A stretch of DNA of 64,000 bases from Brachynemurus nebulosus (Eukaryota > Arthropoda > Insecta > Neuroptera > Myrmeleontidae), in assembly GCA_035578155.1 (NCBI GenBank), contig JAPWDM010000001.1, positions 87,867,576-87,931,575 of the forward strand. Direction: 5' to 3'. The position numbers and the translations under genes are program-made. The notes beneath the pieces were generated by a model that saw nothing but the letters and a program-made list of their open reading frames with translations, was not told where the DNA came from and ran no database searches. Positions 23,440 to 34,522 of the stretch are shown here, piece by piece. The first letter of the stretch is position 1, and each line of letters begins with the position of its first letter.

Positions 23440-24933
23440 GGGGAGCTCGACCGTCTCGGTTTACCTGACAAAAAAGGCATATTTTAGGTACACATTACTT
23501 CGGAATGGTAACTCCTATTAAGTTATTTTTTTGTTTGTTTGATCACAATAACAGTCCTCTATAATCACAGCGCATGGTTTTCCCGTAGGATTCTTAGTTT
23601 TTCTTTTTCATTACATAATGAGTGAAGCGTAAAAAATCTCGAAAAAAAACTTTTTAAAATAATTTATAAAAAAAAAAGTTTACCATTTTTCATACTTTTT
23701 TTCCGCTGGGATTGTTGGGCTAGTAGTCTAGTATTACCATAAAAAAAATTGATACGCATAGTGTTAATAGTTCAGAAGAAATATGTACCCGAGTATCAAA
23801 AAATGCTTCTTTTCAGGAGAAGCATTTTTCTAAAAAGCTTGAGCCATCAGCTGCCAACTTCTATTTCTCTTCTACTTCTATGTAAAAATCAATTTTCTAA
23901 GGTCTCTGGATAACCTCCTAGTAACGGTTATACTCAGGTTTTGTTCGCATTACTCTTTTCTTGTGAATAATTTGTTTTTACGTGGTAAATTTTAGTTTAA
24001 ATGTGGTTCCGTGTTAGACATTTTTTTAAAAAAACAACCTAAGGCTTTTAGAACCAAAACGAGGTGAATATATGTTGTACAAGTTTCCATTACTTACTGA
24101 AATGAAGAAGATCAAAGCAATGCAGTATCATAAAATCTATGATAATGATTTTGTTGTGAGGATATTTTTTCTAGCGTCAGAGCAAAAAGGTAAAATCTCC
24201 CCAAAAATTTATGAAATCTTTCCTCAAATAATTAAAATTAATTTAGAATTCTTTTCTGTAACTGAGCAATAATTAATTTTTGTTTTCAAGACTTGTCTTC
24301 CATCAATTTGAGAGCAGCCTAAGTTTTTTGGCTATTGGGAAAGGACAGGAAGCTTCCCAAATGTTCATGACAATAATGAATTTTCTTTCACCTCAGAAGT
24401 GGTGAGAGAGAAACTTGAATGTGATGGGTATTGTGCAAAAACAGATGGGATCAAGAATAAAACTCCAAATGTGCAATATTCTGGTAAGCACCTCTGTGAT
24501 GGTAAAACAGCAGGAAGAAAAATCGTATTACCGATAAACTTATAGTTGAAAATAGGAACTTTGTCAAACCGGAGTGAAATTAGCAGACGACGGATGACAA
24601 AGTCAATGGGGGTTTGTGACGCAGTGGAAACCTTCAATTATAGCAATCAATAAGCAAATTTTAATAAGAGAATTGTAGAGGAGTTTTATTGTAATAAAGA
24701 AAAAAAATGTAATAGGAGTTACTGTCTTTATCTCATTAAAATTAGTACGGTCAGAAGAACATTGAGCGTTCAGCGAGAAAAACTCTATTTTCTAACCTTC
24801 AATATATTTTTTAGATGACTTCTGGTGGTCGGATTCACATGGGACCAAGACCGTTCTGTTCTGGATAATATCTACATTAAAAATAAAAAATAAAAAAATT
24901 CATTTTTTTGACCAAAATTCGGTCTAGCTCCCC
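23440..24933. mobile_element. TTAA-flanked element with GGGGAGCTCGACCG ends, decayed interior
   Basis: TTAA lies at 23436-23439 and 24934-24937. The ends GGGGAGCTCGACCG and CGGTCTAGCTCCCC are near-perfect inverses. On the plus strand, 24072-24640 holds a run of short in-phase and shifted frames with coding-like composition (for example residues KKIKAMQYHKIYDNDFVV). These may be the relic of a transposase, but I cannot name the family. Confidence 0.7.
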
Positions 24934-24937
24934 TTAA

Positions 24938-26639
24938 TTCACTCAAAATTAATAAATTAAACTTAATTGAATTAAAATTAATATTCTTTTTCTTAATAGA
25001 ATTAAATAACACTATTGTAAAATATTTAAATTCATTTGTGAATAAAATATTTAGTTCTGAAATTAAAACCATCTTATTATTTATTAACACTACACCGTTA
25101 ATAAGGTAGCAGCGAAATCCTCAACATCAACAGGATAAAGGAATTTGGTTTCCCATCGCGCCAACCAGAAGCAGAATCCTAGTTCGGCACGATTATCAAC
25201 TGACGGAGCCCAGTATAAAGGCTGCCCTGGTGACAACAAGCCCTGCCAATTCTCAACCATTAATATTCGGTGAACTCACGTAAAATTAGCAACGTCTAAT
25301 CCAAGTGGTCACGACAGTATATTGTGCAAATTTTTTTTTTTTCAAATGAATCACCTATATTTTTTATTATAATTATGTTGAAAAATATAAAGTCTATCTA
25401 TTACTATAAGATATTCTCATATCTAAAACTGATATTTTGGAAGTTACATAGAATTTATATAGTAAAATGTTCAGTTGGGTTTTCTATGGGCACGGCTGAC
25501 ACAAAAACCACGGAGCAGATTTCAGTGAAACTTTATAAATTTATTCCTTAGACACTTCACTATCTCAACATCGACAACATCTCCAATCAAAATTATCACA
25601 ATATTCTTTATGGGGGTTGATATATGCAAGACAAAAGTTTATATATCAAAAATACTCCTTTAACAATAAACGGAAACAAAAGAAAGAAAAACAAAAGATT
25701 ACCTAGGTTACGATAAAATGTAAATAACATATATAAACAAAGATAGACAAATTGTTCTAGAAACTACGTAATTAAGGATTTTGAATCTCGATGTAACAAA
25801 ATATTCACAGATAAACGTAAAATTAAGATTTTCATCATTGACCCTGTCCTCAGTTCCCTATTTTCCTACATTTTAGAGCAATATAAGTTTCTTTATTTAT
25901 TTATGTTACTTACCACGTACATTCTCACGGTATATATCACGTGTTCTAATAACGCGAGAAATTCTTTCAGGACAAAAATACTTTACCAAGTAATCCTTTC
26001 ACTTAATCCTGACCATTCTATCGCTTGTTGGTGGATTTTTGTTAATCTTTTCATTAAAAAACGACAATTTAGAGTAAGATATAATATTTATTATCCATAT
26101 TTCAAAAGTTATTTTCTAATTTATTATCCTGTTGGTTATCCTTTATGACAAATTAAATGTGAAATAGTCGTTCACTTATTATTTAAGAGGTTTAAGGACT
26201 TATTGTAGGAATTTATTTTATTAGCATACATCAATAATCAATTTCTTGAACTCCATTAAAATTTTTTTATTTTTTTCGGCAAAATAATCAAAAAATTGAC
26301 CTTAAGGATTATTAAATTTTATGTTTATTTAAAATAAGGGTACATACCTACGTAAATGTACTTCTAAATTTGAAAATAAAGTAATTCATTTTTGAAACAT
26401 AGAAAAATATTTATCAAATTTTTGGTGTACGAATACGAATGTGGCGTTGGACATGTTGATACAAACTGCATGCATAATATTTTTCTTAGAGAATTTTTTT
26501 TTTTAAAAACTATTAATGAATTTTTTTTAACTTATATAGGAAGTAGAAGATCCAAGTATTAATATTATAAACAAAAAAGTTCAAATCTGTGGGAAATTAT
26601 GGGAATCCGTTTGGTTTAAAATTTGTCATATGAGTAAAT
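24938..26639. other. Gene-free stretch
   Basis: There is no supported gene. 25110-25330 is less AT-rich than its surroundings and contains CCCATCGCGCCAACCAGAAG and GCCCAGTATAAAGGCTGCCC, which could be retrotransposon or unannotated exon sequence. No splice-consistent frame was found. Confidence 0.35.
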
Positions 26640-27002
26640 ATCAAGCCATTACCGCCGATTTATCGTAAGCGATACTTTTATCGAAATTGAGATTTTTATT
26701 GCAAGCAACATTTTAAACCGTAACGGACCAAGCAGTGTTAACGTTTTTCTCTAAAATTTGTTAATTAACGAGTTATAGCAACTGCTTAGTTTATCGTTAA
26801 TACAACACATTTTCACATTTTAGCGTAATCGACATTAACCATCTTTATCGTAAGGTTAATAAAATAATAGCAATAATACGCTCAGGCGTAATAAAATTAA
26901 GACAGCAGAAATATCGCAAGCGCCATACAAATATTTAAAAAATCCTTCTCCTGTAAAATTTGATATTTGTCGGTTACGCTAAAATGGCGGTAATGGCTCG
27001 AT
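26640..27002. mobile_element. MITE with ATCRAGCCATTACCGCC ends
   Basis: The left end reads ATCAAGCCATTACCGCC and the right end GGCGGTAATGGCTCGAT, inverses with one mismatch. Inside, TTATCGTAAG and GTAATCG-type motifs repeat on both strands. Length is 363 bp and it is non-coding. The flanking sequence GTACGAATAC recurs near 26427 and 27010. Confidence 0.75.
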
Positions 27003-27199
27003 ATGCTGCTGTACGAATACAAGTGTGGCTGACTGTACATACACTATAATACGCACGTTCTGTGGACAGTGTTACAATCATAGAACACTAGAAGCAAACT
27101 AAAATAAAAGAAGTGTAGTTAGCTTGGAGTCAATTGTTGGTCTGTCACAGCTTAGGTGATTCAGTAGTGCGCACCAGTTGCAGCGGTGCAGACATAGCG

Positions 27200-27530
27200 G
27201 ACATTGATTGTTGGTCATTGTTTATCAACCACCTGCAACCATACATGCATACGTACGCCTAGAATACATACATATTACACCAGACATTATCTGTACGTAC
27301 GATTGTCGAGTGTGTATGTGTCCACTCCCACCTTGGACATACATACCGAATATCACACATACTAACATCCACTACACTACACATACAAACACAAACTCTA
27401 AATATGTATATAATCATAGAAAGTGGGGATGCTTCCTGCCACCTCTCTGCCAAGTTTGATGACATAAGATTCTGATTACAGTCGGAATGCTAACTATCAT
27501 ATAGTAGTTTGGCCCCTTGGTTACAATATT
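27200..27530 (-). repeat. Dispersed repeat, inverted copy of 11041-11300
   Basis: The reverse complement carries CCCCACTTTCTATGATTATA, ATTTAGAGTTTGTGTTTGTA and GGGGCCAAACTACTATATG, paralleling 11041-11300. Overlapping frames on both strands are by-products of the repeat. Confidence 0.6.
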
Positions 27531-27900
27531 TATGCACTCTATAATAAAATTATGTATGTATATTCTAATGTCCAATATATGCAATAATATGAAATATTAT
27601 TAAAATAAACCTTATATATCTAAATTATTTTGTAAAGAATGTTACTTTCTTGTTATAAATTTACCTATTCAAGTTTTTCAGAAACAGGTGGGGTAAGCGG
27701 CACCTACCCCGCTTACCTAAAATAACCGCCACTGATGTAAAAAAAAAACTTTCAAACGCTTCTATTGTAAAATTATAAAAATGTTATATAACACCTTCAT
27801 CCATTCATGCCTTCATTTATTTTGTGAAGTTTCATGTTGATTATTGTTAATAATATTTAATATATATTCGAATTGCTTTGTTTAAGTTAACTTTCAGAAA
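27531..27900. other. Gene-free stretch
   Basis: The part around 27750-27790 (AAAACTTTCAAACGCTTCTA) recurs at 51040-51080. Nothing else is recognised. Confidence 0.4.
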
Positions 27901-28841
27901 TAAAGAGTCTCGCTGGGTAAGCATATGGGATTTCGGCATAGCGGTTTTTTCGGCTATTTTTTTCATGAATGTTGCTTATGGTGAGTAATGTTCGAAAATA
28001 TAGGTATTAGGTCTTTACCCCTATATTGTCAGAGATATGGGGGTAACAACTAACACTTAACTTTAAATTTTTTTTTCTTCAAAACTATTGAAGATAATTA
28101 GAAGAAATTAACAGAGGATGTTGATATAAGGCTGCTTTATATCAACATTCTCTGTTAATGTATTAATATATTTTATATTCGTATGACATCATTTACTACA
28201 TTAAAATAATAATTGAATTTATGAGGGTTTGTTTTAGACCCACCCCTTGAGTAACACCCACCAAAAAAATATATGTTATTTGGCTCTAACATAGTTATCG
28301 TGTGCAGAAATTTCAGCTAAGTCAGACTGGTGGAAGGTGTCTTAAAAATTAATTAATTAAGGTTAAGTAACAATAAGACACTCCCACGAAAAAAACTAAA
28401 ATTGTGATCTGGATGACTGACTATGGTCGAATTCGGGGTCAAAAAGATTCTTATACTCCTTAAATTTTTGTATAGAGCCACAAATATCCCTTAAATAGGT
28501 GTAAAGTTATGAATATCGATATCATTACAAAAAGGAGTATGAATGGGCACTTTGCAACCCGCGTGCTTCATATTATTTCCAAGGGCTCGACTAAAATGGT
28601 ATAATATAAAGCTACTTTATATCAAAATCCTCTGTTAATTTCATCTAATTATCTTCAATAGTTTTGAAGAAAAAAATTTTAAAGTTAAGGGTTGTTACCC
28701 CCATATCTCTGACAATATAGGGGATAGAGGTCTAATACCTATATTTTCGAACATTACTCACCATAAGCAACATTGATGAAAAGATTAGTCGACAAAGCCG
28801 CTGGACCGAAATCCTATATGCTTACCCGGCGAGACTCTTTA
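27901..28841. mobile_element. Non-autonomous element with ~240-bp inverted ends (AAGAGTCTCGC)
   Basis: The outer ends are TAAAGAGTCTCGC and GCGAGACTCTTTA. The inverted arms, 27901-28165 and 28600-28841, share TAGGTATTAGGTCTTTACCC against its inverse, ATATCTCTGACAATATAGG and TTTATATCAACATTCTCTG. TA flanking both ends would fit a TA target. No transposase frame is present. Confidence 0.8.
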
Positions 28842-28936
28842 CACTGAAGGTGTTTCCCATCTTTTTAAGTTATTATCAAAGTTCTTATTTTAGCACTGGG
28901 GTTGTTTTAATTGTATTTTTTTTTCTATAATATTAG

Positions 28937-30034
28937 TATAGTCATTTGGTTCAAATAAAAGGAATTACCTGGAAAGTTTTCCGGGAGTTTTGAAAATGGG
29001 TGATTTTATAGATTTTGAGGTGCTCTTTTCGAATTTCCATTTTATCACCTCGTATCTTTGCCGCTCGCGCCGTCATATTAGAAAAATGGCATCGAAAAGC
29101 AGTTTTTTGACGATATCTACTTTTCGAATCATTTTACGAGGAAAATATCTATATAGAAAATTAAACTAGAGAAAATTTCGTACAATTTATGTCCTAACAA
29201 TTTTTTTCGTAAAATCGATAGTTTCGGCGTACGAGCGTCGCAAAGTGTTACTTAATACGCGTTTTCGCAGAATAACTCGTTTCCACACCACCTTGAGGTA
29301 TAATGAGCGTAGCACACTATTAAGCTGGTCGTCCATTGGTTGCGGACAACTGCGATATTTGATTCAGACGATTACGCAACATTGTCGTTCGTCCGAAATA
29401 ATATGTGTACTGTCCGTCCACTAGCTCAATATTCGTCAGTATTTTATGATGACATTGAAAATGAAGAATTTCAAGAAGAATTTGATAATGACATCGCAGG
29501 AAACTAAGAAATTTCAGTCAGTGACGTCACAATCGCTACTGAAGACGATGAACCTGTAACACCTCGCCCATCAAGAAAATTTGAACGAAGAAGATTACGC
29601 TAAATTTCCAAACTATACATCACAAGGGAATTAGGCCTACTGGGCAAACCACATTAAAAAAACGCGTAAATTACTCTACCTCAAGGTGGTGTGGAAACGA
29701 GTTATTCCGCGAAAACGTGTATTAAGTAACATTTTGCGGCGCTCGTACGCCGAAACTATTGATTTTACGAAAAAAATTGTTAAGACATAAATTTTAGGAA
29801 ATTTTTTCTAGTTTAATTTTGTATATAGATATTTTCCCCGTAAAATGACTCGGAAAGGAGATATCGTCAAAAAACCGCTTTTCGACGCCATTTTTCCAAT
29901 ATGGAGGCGCGAGCGGCAAAGATACGAGGTGACAAAACGAAAATTCGAAAAGAGCACTGCAAAATGTATAAAATCACCCATTTTCAAAACTCTCGGAAAA
30001 CTTCCCAGGTAAAACTACCAGATGACTGACTATA
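28937..30034. mobile_element. Non-autonomous element with ~370-bp inverted ends (TATAGTC)
   Basis: Arms 28937-29310 and 29675-30034 are inverted copies. Landmarks are GGTGATTTTATAGATTTTGAG, TATCTTTGCCGCTCGCGCC, CGTACGAGCGTCGCAAAGTG and CTCGTTTCCACACCACCTTG with their inverses. The central ~360 bp is unique and retains a broken coding-like stretch (residues TPRPSRKFERRR), possibly the C-terminal remnant of a captured or original transposase. The family is unknown. Confidence 0.8.
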
Positions 30035-30565
30035 TTAGATAAAATATTTTTGTTTTATAAAATATAACATTTATAAAAACTTTACAAGATCAGCTTCTTC
30101 AATCCTTTTCTATTCTGATATTGAAATGAGTTTAGCATTACGTATCGTTCAGTTAAATAACTAAGTATATGCCATTTCAGTGAGAGTAATGGGTCTTTGC
30201 TCACAGAGCTGATTCTTTCTCTATCACTTATATAATTTCATTTATTTTTCTGTATGTAATTATAAAAAGTTAAGACGCTCTTGTTAGACAGGGTAACAGT
30301 AGTAGCTAACAAGGGATTTAATTTCATTTATATTTCTCAATAAGATTAAAAGAAATGTGCTCTCTGAAATAGGGTAAAAATGACCAGGTAACTGAAAAAA
30401 CTTAAAATGGCTCGAAAATTATTTAGTTTTGGTATAAGGTAGGTATTCTTAAAACGTAAATTTATTATTAGTTACTGATAAAAACAATTAGTTATTTACA
30501 AAAACAATTAATTATTTACATATTTGTCTATTTCTAACATGGGTTATCCATGGAATTCCGTTAGA
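30035..30565. other. Gene-free stretch
   Basis: There is no coding frame. A direct repeat, ATTAGTTATTTACAAAAACA followed by AATTATTTACA, occurs near 30488-30520. Nothing else was seen. Confidence 0.4.
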
Positions 30566-30983
30566 AAGTGTCCATAAACTACGTAGCTTAATTAGGGGGG
30601 AGGGAGAGGTTGTGAAAAAGGTTACGCTGTGTAAAGAGCTACGTAGTTTTATCTGGAACAATTAAACAAACATGATATTTGACAATTTGAATGTGAAAAT
30701 ACATGAATAATTTTGAATTACTTATGAGGTGCTTAATATTTTGAATATTGTGAATTTGACAAAACTTCCTCAAGCGAATTATGAAATCATGTGGTCATAT
30801 AGTATTTATATTCAAATTCTTACTGTCAGAGTACGTGTTTATGAGGAAATATTCCGCTAAGCTCTAAAAAAGTGCCTTGATTTTCATATTTTATAATAAG
30901 AAGGTTATTATTTTAATTGAATGTCTACACGGAGGGGTTCAAAAAATTGGCCAAAGTGGAACTACATAGTTTATGGACGCTCC
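30566..30983. mobile_element. MITE with GTGTCCATAAACTACGTAG ends
   Basis: The left end AGTGTCCATAAACTACGTAG is matched inversely by CTACATAGTTTATGGACGCT. A second inward motif, AGCTACGTAG, lies at 30640. Length is about 418 bp and it is non-coding. Similar CCATAAACTACGT ends are widespread in insect genomes (from memory). Confidence 0.7.
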
Positions 30984-31104
30984 ATTATCTACGATAGTTG
31001 TGCCATTCATTAATGCGGATAATCGAGAGTCGACTGTATTTTTAATAAATTATTAATTAAAAGTCTTTGCAGTTTTTCATTGGTAAAAAAAATATCTTAC
31101 AAAT

Positions 31105-31110
31105 TACAGA
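31105..31110 (+). repeat. Target-site duplication TACAGA, left
   Basis: A six-base direct repeat matching 39941-39946 and immediately flanking the inverted terminal repeats. Six-base duplications are characteristic of Polinton/Maverick insertion. Confidence 0.85.
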
Positions 31111-32188
31111 AGTAGGTAAGCTGTAAGAGAACGACAGCATAAGAGAACGACAGCACACTGCGCGTCAAAAGTATAGACCCCCATAATGGGTGTCCGAATA
31201 ATTTGGTGTCGTAATGTACTTGGTTTTATCAGACTTCCGGCGGCTAATTGGTCTGTAGTTATTACCAGCGTGCGATAAGCCGTTGTTGTTTGTTGAGTTG
31301 GTTAATTGGTCTGTGCGATAAGCCGTTGTTGTTTGGTTGAGTTATAGTTAATTGGTCTGAGTGTGGGTTTTTTATGTTCATTAAAGTTAACTGGCTAGTT
31401 TTTTTGAACGTTGCGCGCTCAGTAAAGTTAATTGGCGCTGATAAGACATTCCGGACTTCGGAATTGTGATATGATAAATATTTTTAGAATTATTGCCCGC
31501 ATGCATGTTATAACTTGTTAGCGGAATGCTTAATCGGAAATCAGTTTCTATTTTTTGTACACGTTAAGACTTGTTATGAGAGCGCGGGATCGGAAATCTG
31601 CTTCTACTTTTGGCATATAACAATTGTTTGCAAACGCCCACAATCGAGAAATCTGTTTCTACAACGCCGCCAGCTCTAGGTATTTTTCCATACTTTCATT
31701 CGTTATACAAAGTGTGCATTCAAACAGGCCGAAGTTAATGTATGCATGCTGTATTGCTATAGAAAGCAAATTTATTGTAGGCTCGGGGTATACATACATA
31801 TTAATTTTATCAACAGATAAGAATAAAAATAATTTTATAACAAAAAGAATTAAAAGAGATAAGTATTATGCCTATTTATATAATATGTAAGTTTAGCCTT
31901 TACGCTTTGTCTAGTAGTATAATAAATAGTGTTCATTGGTTTGTGCTATCAACATATTTTGAGAACTTTAAGTTGCTTTAAACACTAAATTTATTAATAA
32001 TATTTTGAATCGAGATATCCAATTGAATATATGAATATTATCAGAAAAGTTACACAAATTAAGCAGATTTAGGTAGAACAGTCTTAGTAATTCATAATCT
32101 AATGTTCTTAGTGGCATAAACAAGAAATTATAAAAAATTTGTAGCCCCCCCCCCCCAGCCACAACTTCAGCTTAAACAACCAAAAACA

Positions 32189-33311
32189 ATGTCATCCTCA
32201 TCATCATCGTTAGCCTACTGGAAACGTTTACAAGTGTTTTCAACGAATTGGATAAATTACGGAAACGAATTGACACATATGAAAAAATGGTTGATGCAAT
32301 TGTGAAAATTCAAAATTTGGACCTATCATCTGAACGGATGGATTTTGAGGAAACAGATATGCCAATTGGTGAATTCACAGAACAAATAGAACGAATATTA
32401 CTGTCTCTTTTCTGCAATCACTTATGTGGAAGTATGTGCATCTTAGGCTGCTTAGGTGTCAGTTGCTCAGTACCCGTCGTTCAGTGTAAGTCAGTCAAAC
32501 AACAATAAATTTGATTGTTGAACCGGCACAAGTAGCGTTGTGGTATCACACACATCACATACATGTATGTGAACCAAAGGTCACGTGACGGCTATCATTA
32601 CTCACACAAACAGAGTTTACCGCACAAATACAAAGTAAACACCGTGCACGTATACAACATATTTTCTATCTCAAGTGGTTACACAGGTTCCAGTAGTATA
32701 GAAATATGTATTTTCTCTCTAGATGCTCTATGGGTGAATTTTTCGAAAAAGAGCCAACGTTAATAAACGAGCTGACTTTAAGCACATTTCTGCAAATCTA
32801 TAAATACATCAATTTGAATGTGTTGAAAAGTTATGGTGCAAAAATCATACGTCGCGCATGGATTTGGTTACCGGCTGACTATCAAAAAATATTTCAAGAT
32901 TGTGAACCATGCTTTGAGCACTACAATCGACCGTGGCGACAAGATCATGTTGATGGTCCGCCAAGTTTGAAACAACATTGTCAAATGTGTAAAAATGGTG
33001 TTAAAATGGAAGAAGATTTTCAACCGCCCGTTGGTCAACCACTAACATTTATCACACAAATTTTACGAATCGAAGATATATTTTTATTACAACCTGATTT
33101 GTATATATATGTTAACAATTTAGATTTATTTTTGTATTTAACTATAAAATTAATGTACTATGATATTTGGATAAGACATTTGTATATGTATGATTATATT
33201 AAGCCAGATTATGCTAAAAGAATTTGTGCAGTTTGGGATCAGTTACCTGAAAATATAAAAAAATCACGTTCAGGGGTAATAGAACATATACGCAAATTAT
33301 ATAATTTTTAA
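32189..33311 (+). pseudogene. Unrecognised protein gene in the left terminal repeat, interrupted
   Basis: The frame opens at 32189 with a poly-Ser start. It shifts by one base near 32240 relative to the right-hand copy, continues through a Glu/Lys-rich helix (RKRIDTYEKMVDAIV), is interrupted by a MITE at 32376-32732, then runs openly to a TAA at 33309-33311. The C-terminal ~190 residues include PADYQKIFQDCEPCFEHYNR, a Cys pair in QMCKNG, EEDFQPPVGQPLTF and a hydrophobic LYLTIKLMYYDIW segment. No catalytic motif is recognisable. Similar proteins accompany this type of integrase element in insects as far as I recall, but I cannot assign a function. Two C-x-x-C-like pairs suggest metal binding. 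Its place inside the terminal repeat means the element carries two inward-facing copies. Confidence 0.65.
32376..32732 (-). mobile_element. hAT-like MITE (CACAG family) inserted in the left terminal repeat
   Basis: A 357-bp insertion flanked by GGTGAATT (32368-32375 and 32733-32740), a perfect 8-bp duplication. The ends CACAGAACAAATAGA and CTAGATGCTCTATG are imperfect inverses. Read on the minus strand it matches 16837-17192, including CTACTGGAACCTGTGTAAC and ATATGTTGTATACGTGCAC. The right terminal repeat has the empty site at about 38580-38600. Confidence 0.9.
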
Positions 33312-33411
33312 TATTCATTTATTGTAAAATATTTCTGTATACATACTTATAACATTTAAAAATAAAAAATTATTAAACATAATTGTGAGTTATTTTTAAC
33401 TAAACAATATC

Positions 33412-33570
33412 CGTAAATGTCAATCATCTCGAGAAGTGCTATTTATGGATTCATGAAAAATTGAAATGAATCAATTTCGCGAACAAATAATTCACAATTT
33501 TGATCGCTTTCAATAAAAAAAAATTTTCTTTTCACAACCACCAAAAATTATCACACATAGGTGAATAATA
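33412..33570. other. Short spacer inside the left terminal-repeat boundary
   Basis: AT-rich and non-coding. It begins where homology to the right arm stops, at GATATTGTTTAG (inverse). Confidence 0.5.
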
Positions 33571-33783
33571 TCATCCTTTTTCAACGTTATCGAATGCGAT
33601 TGTCAACAATGGCTCGTTAGAATAATTAAACCATTGGATTTCATTGTTGTCATTGTTGACTTGAGGATCATTGCAACAATTAAATTCATTGTTGGCAAAT
33701 ACGCATTCAAGTCCCAACGAATGCCACTTTACAACATAGCGAAGCATGTTGATTACTATCGCCAATGTATATAAAAGCCGCAT
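33571..33783 (-). CDS. Small divergent protein, 70 residues, unknown
   Basis: It reads away from the ATPase gene, and the two starts are 30 bp apart. The N terminus MRLLYTLAIVINMLRYVVKW is hydrophobic and could be a signal or membrane segment. The rest includes a Cys pair (NCCNDP) and many Asn/Asp. No stop interrupts it. It shares the intergenic region with the TATA box of the plus-strand gene, which weakens the case for an independent promoter. It could be a real small gene of the element or an accident. No family is recognised. Confidence 0.4.
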   Translation of the reverse strand: MRLLYTLAIVINMLRYVVKWHSLGLECVFANNEFNCCNDPQVNNDNNEIQWFNYSNEPLLTIAFDNVEKG

Positions 33784-33805
33784 TTTTATACATAGTATTC
33801 AGTAG
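33768..33805 (+). promoter_or_regulatory. TATA box and initiator before the ATPase gene
   Basis: TATATAAAA at 33768-33776 is followed about 30 bp downstream by ATTCAGT (33797-33803), an arthropod-type initiator. The ATG at 33814 follows 11 bp later. The spacing fits an RNA polymerase II core promoter. Confidence 0.6.
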
Positions 33806-33813
33806 CGTCAAAG

Positions 33814-34522
33814 ATGCGTTTTATAAAAGAAGGTGTAGAACTACCTATCGAAAACATGGATTTTATATCACCTACACCCGGTGAAAAAAAGCATGGTCCA
33901 TTGTTACTGAATAACATAAGGTGCCTAATAGTCGGTCCATCGGGGTGTGGTAAGACTAGCGTTTTGTTAAATTTATTAGAACAGCCAAATGGATTACGTT
34001 TCGAGAACGTTTATGTCTATTCAAAATCACTCTTTCAACCGAAATATGAATATCTGAAGCATGTTCTTAAACCAATTAGAGGTTTGAGCTATTTTACTTT
34101 TTCCAATAACGAAGACGTTATAGCACCCGAAAATGCTAAAAATAACTCGGTTTTTATATTCGACGATGTTGCCACGGAAAAGCAAAATAACATACGAGCA
34201 TATTTTTGTATGGGCCGACATAAAGATATTTCAGTTTTTATCTAGCGCAAACTTATAGTTTCATACCAAAACAGCTAATTAGAGACAATGCAAATTTAAT
34301 AATTTTATTTAAGCAAGATCTGACCAATTTATTGCATATCTTTAACGACCATATTTGCAGCGATATACCATTCAATATCTTTTTCAATCGATTTGCACCC
34401 ATTGTTGGCAAGAACAATATGGTTTCTTGGTTATTGATAAAGATTGCAGTTTAGAGCAAGGTCGTTACAGAAAAGGTTTCGATATATTTATCCAAATCAA
34501 ATTGTTAAGAAAAAAAATTTAA
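33814..34522 (+). pseudogene. A32/FtsK-like genome-packaging ATPase, frameshifted
   Basis: The first 143 codons (33814-34242) are open, with Walker A GPSGCGKTS at residues 41-49 and Walker B VFIFDDV at 113-119. An N-terminal ENMDFISPTPGE region and an FCMGRHKDIS segment follow the pattern of packaging ATPases of Polintons, adintoviruses and related DNA viruses. In those viruses this enzyme pumps DNA into the capsid. The reading frame breaks near 34239: homologous-looking sequence continues in a second frame to 34452-34454, then a further shift near 34436 leads to a third frame ending at 34522. So at least two frameshifts make it non-functional. The start is chosen because it follows a TATA box and initiator at the right spacing. 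It lacks the N-terminal extension of some homologues. Confidence 0.8.

Larger units (their letters stand above)
31111..33411 (+). repeat. Left terminal inverted repeat of the Polinton-like element
   Basis: It matches 37800-39940 in inverse orientation, by eye above 95% identical outside indels. The outer 600 bp is non-coding and contains short direct repeats (GATAAGCCGTTGTTGTTTG twice). It has a 357-bp hAT MITE (32376-32732) absent from the other arm, and lacks about 125 bp present at 38800-38925. Confidence 0.9.

Noticed and set aside
24365..24637. 90-codon antisense frame
   Set aside because: The plus-strand relic explains the open stretch. No recognisable domain was seen on either strand.
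25110..25330. Less AT-rich block considered as an exon or LTR
   Set aside because: No splice-consistent frame and no paired repeat was found, so it is left unassigned.
31624..31890. 88-codon frame in the left terminal repeat, mirrored at 39179-39445
   Set aside because: Conservation is explained by repeat homology. No domain, promoter or coding bias was seen. I left it as terminal-repeat sequence, though a small gene cannot be excluded.
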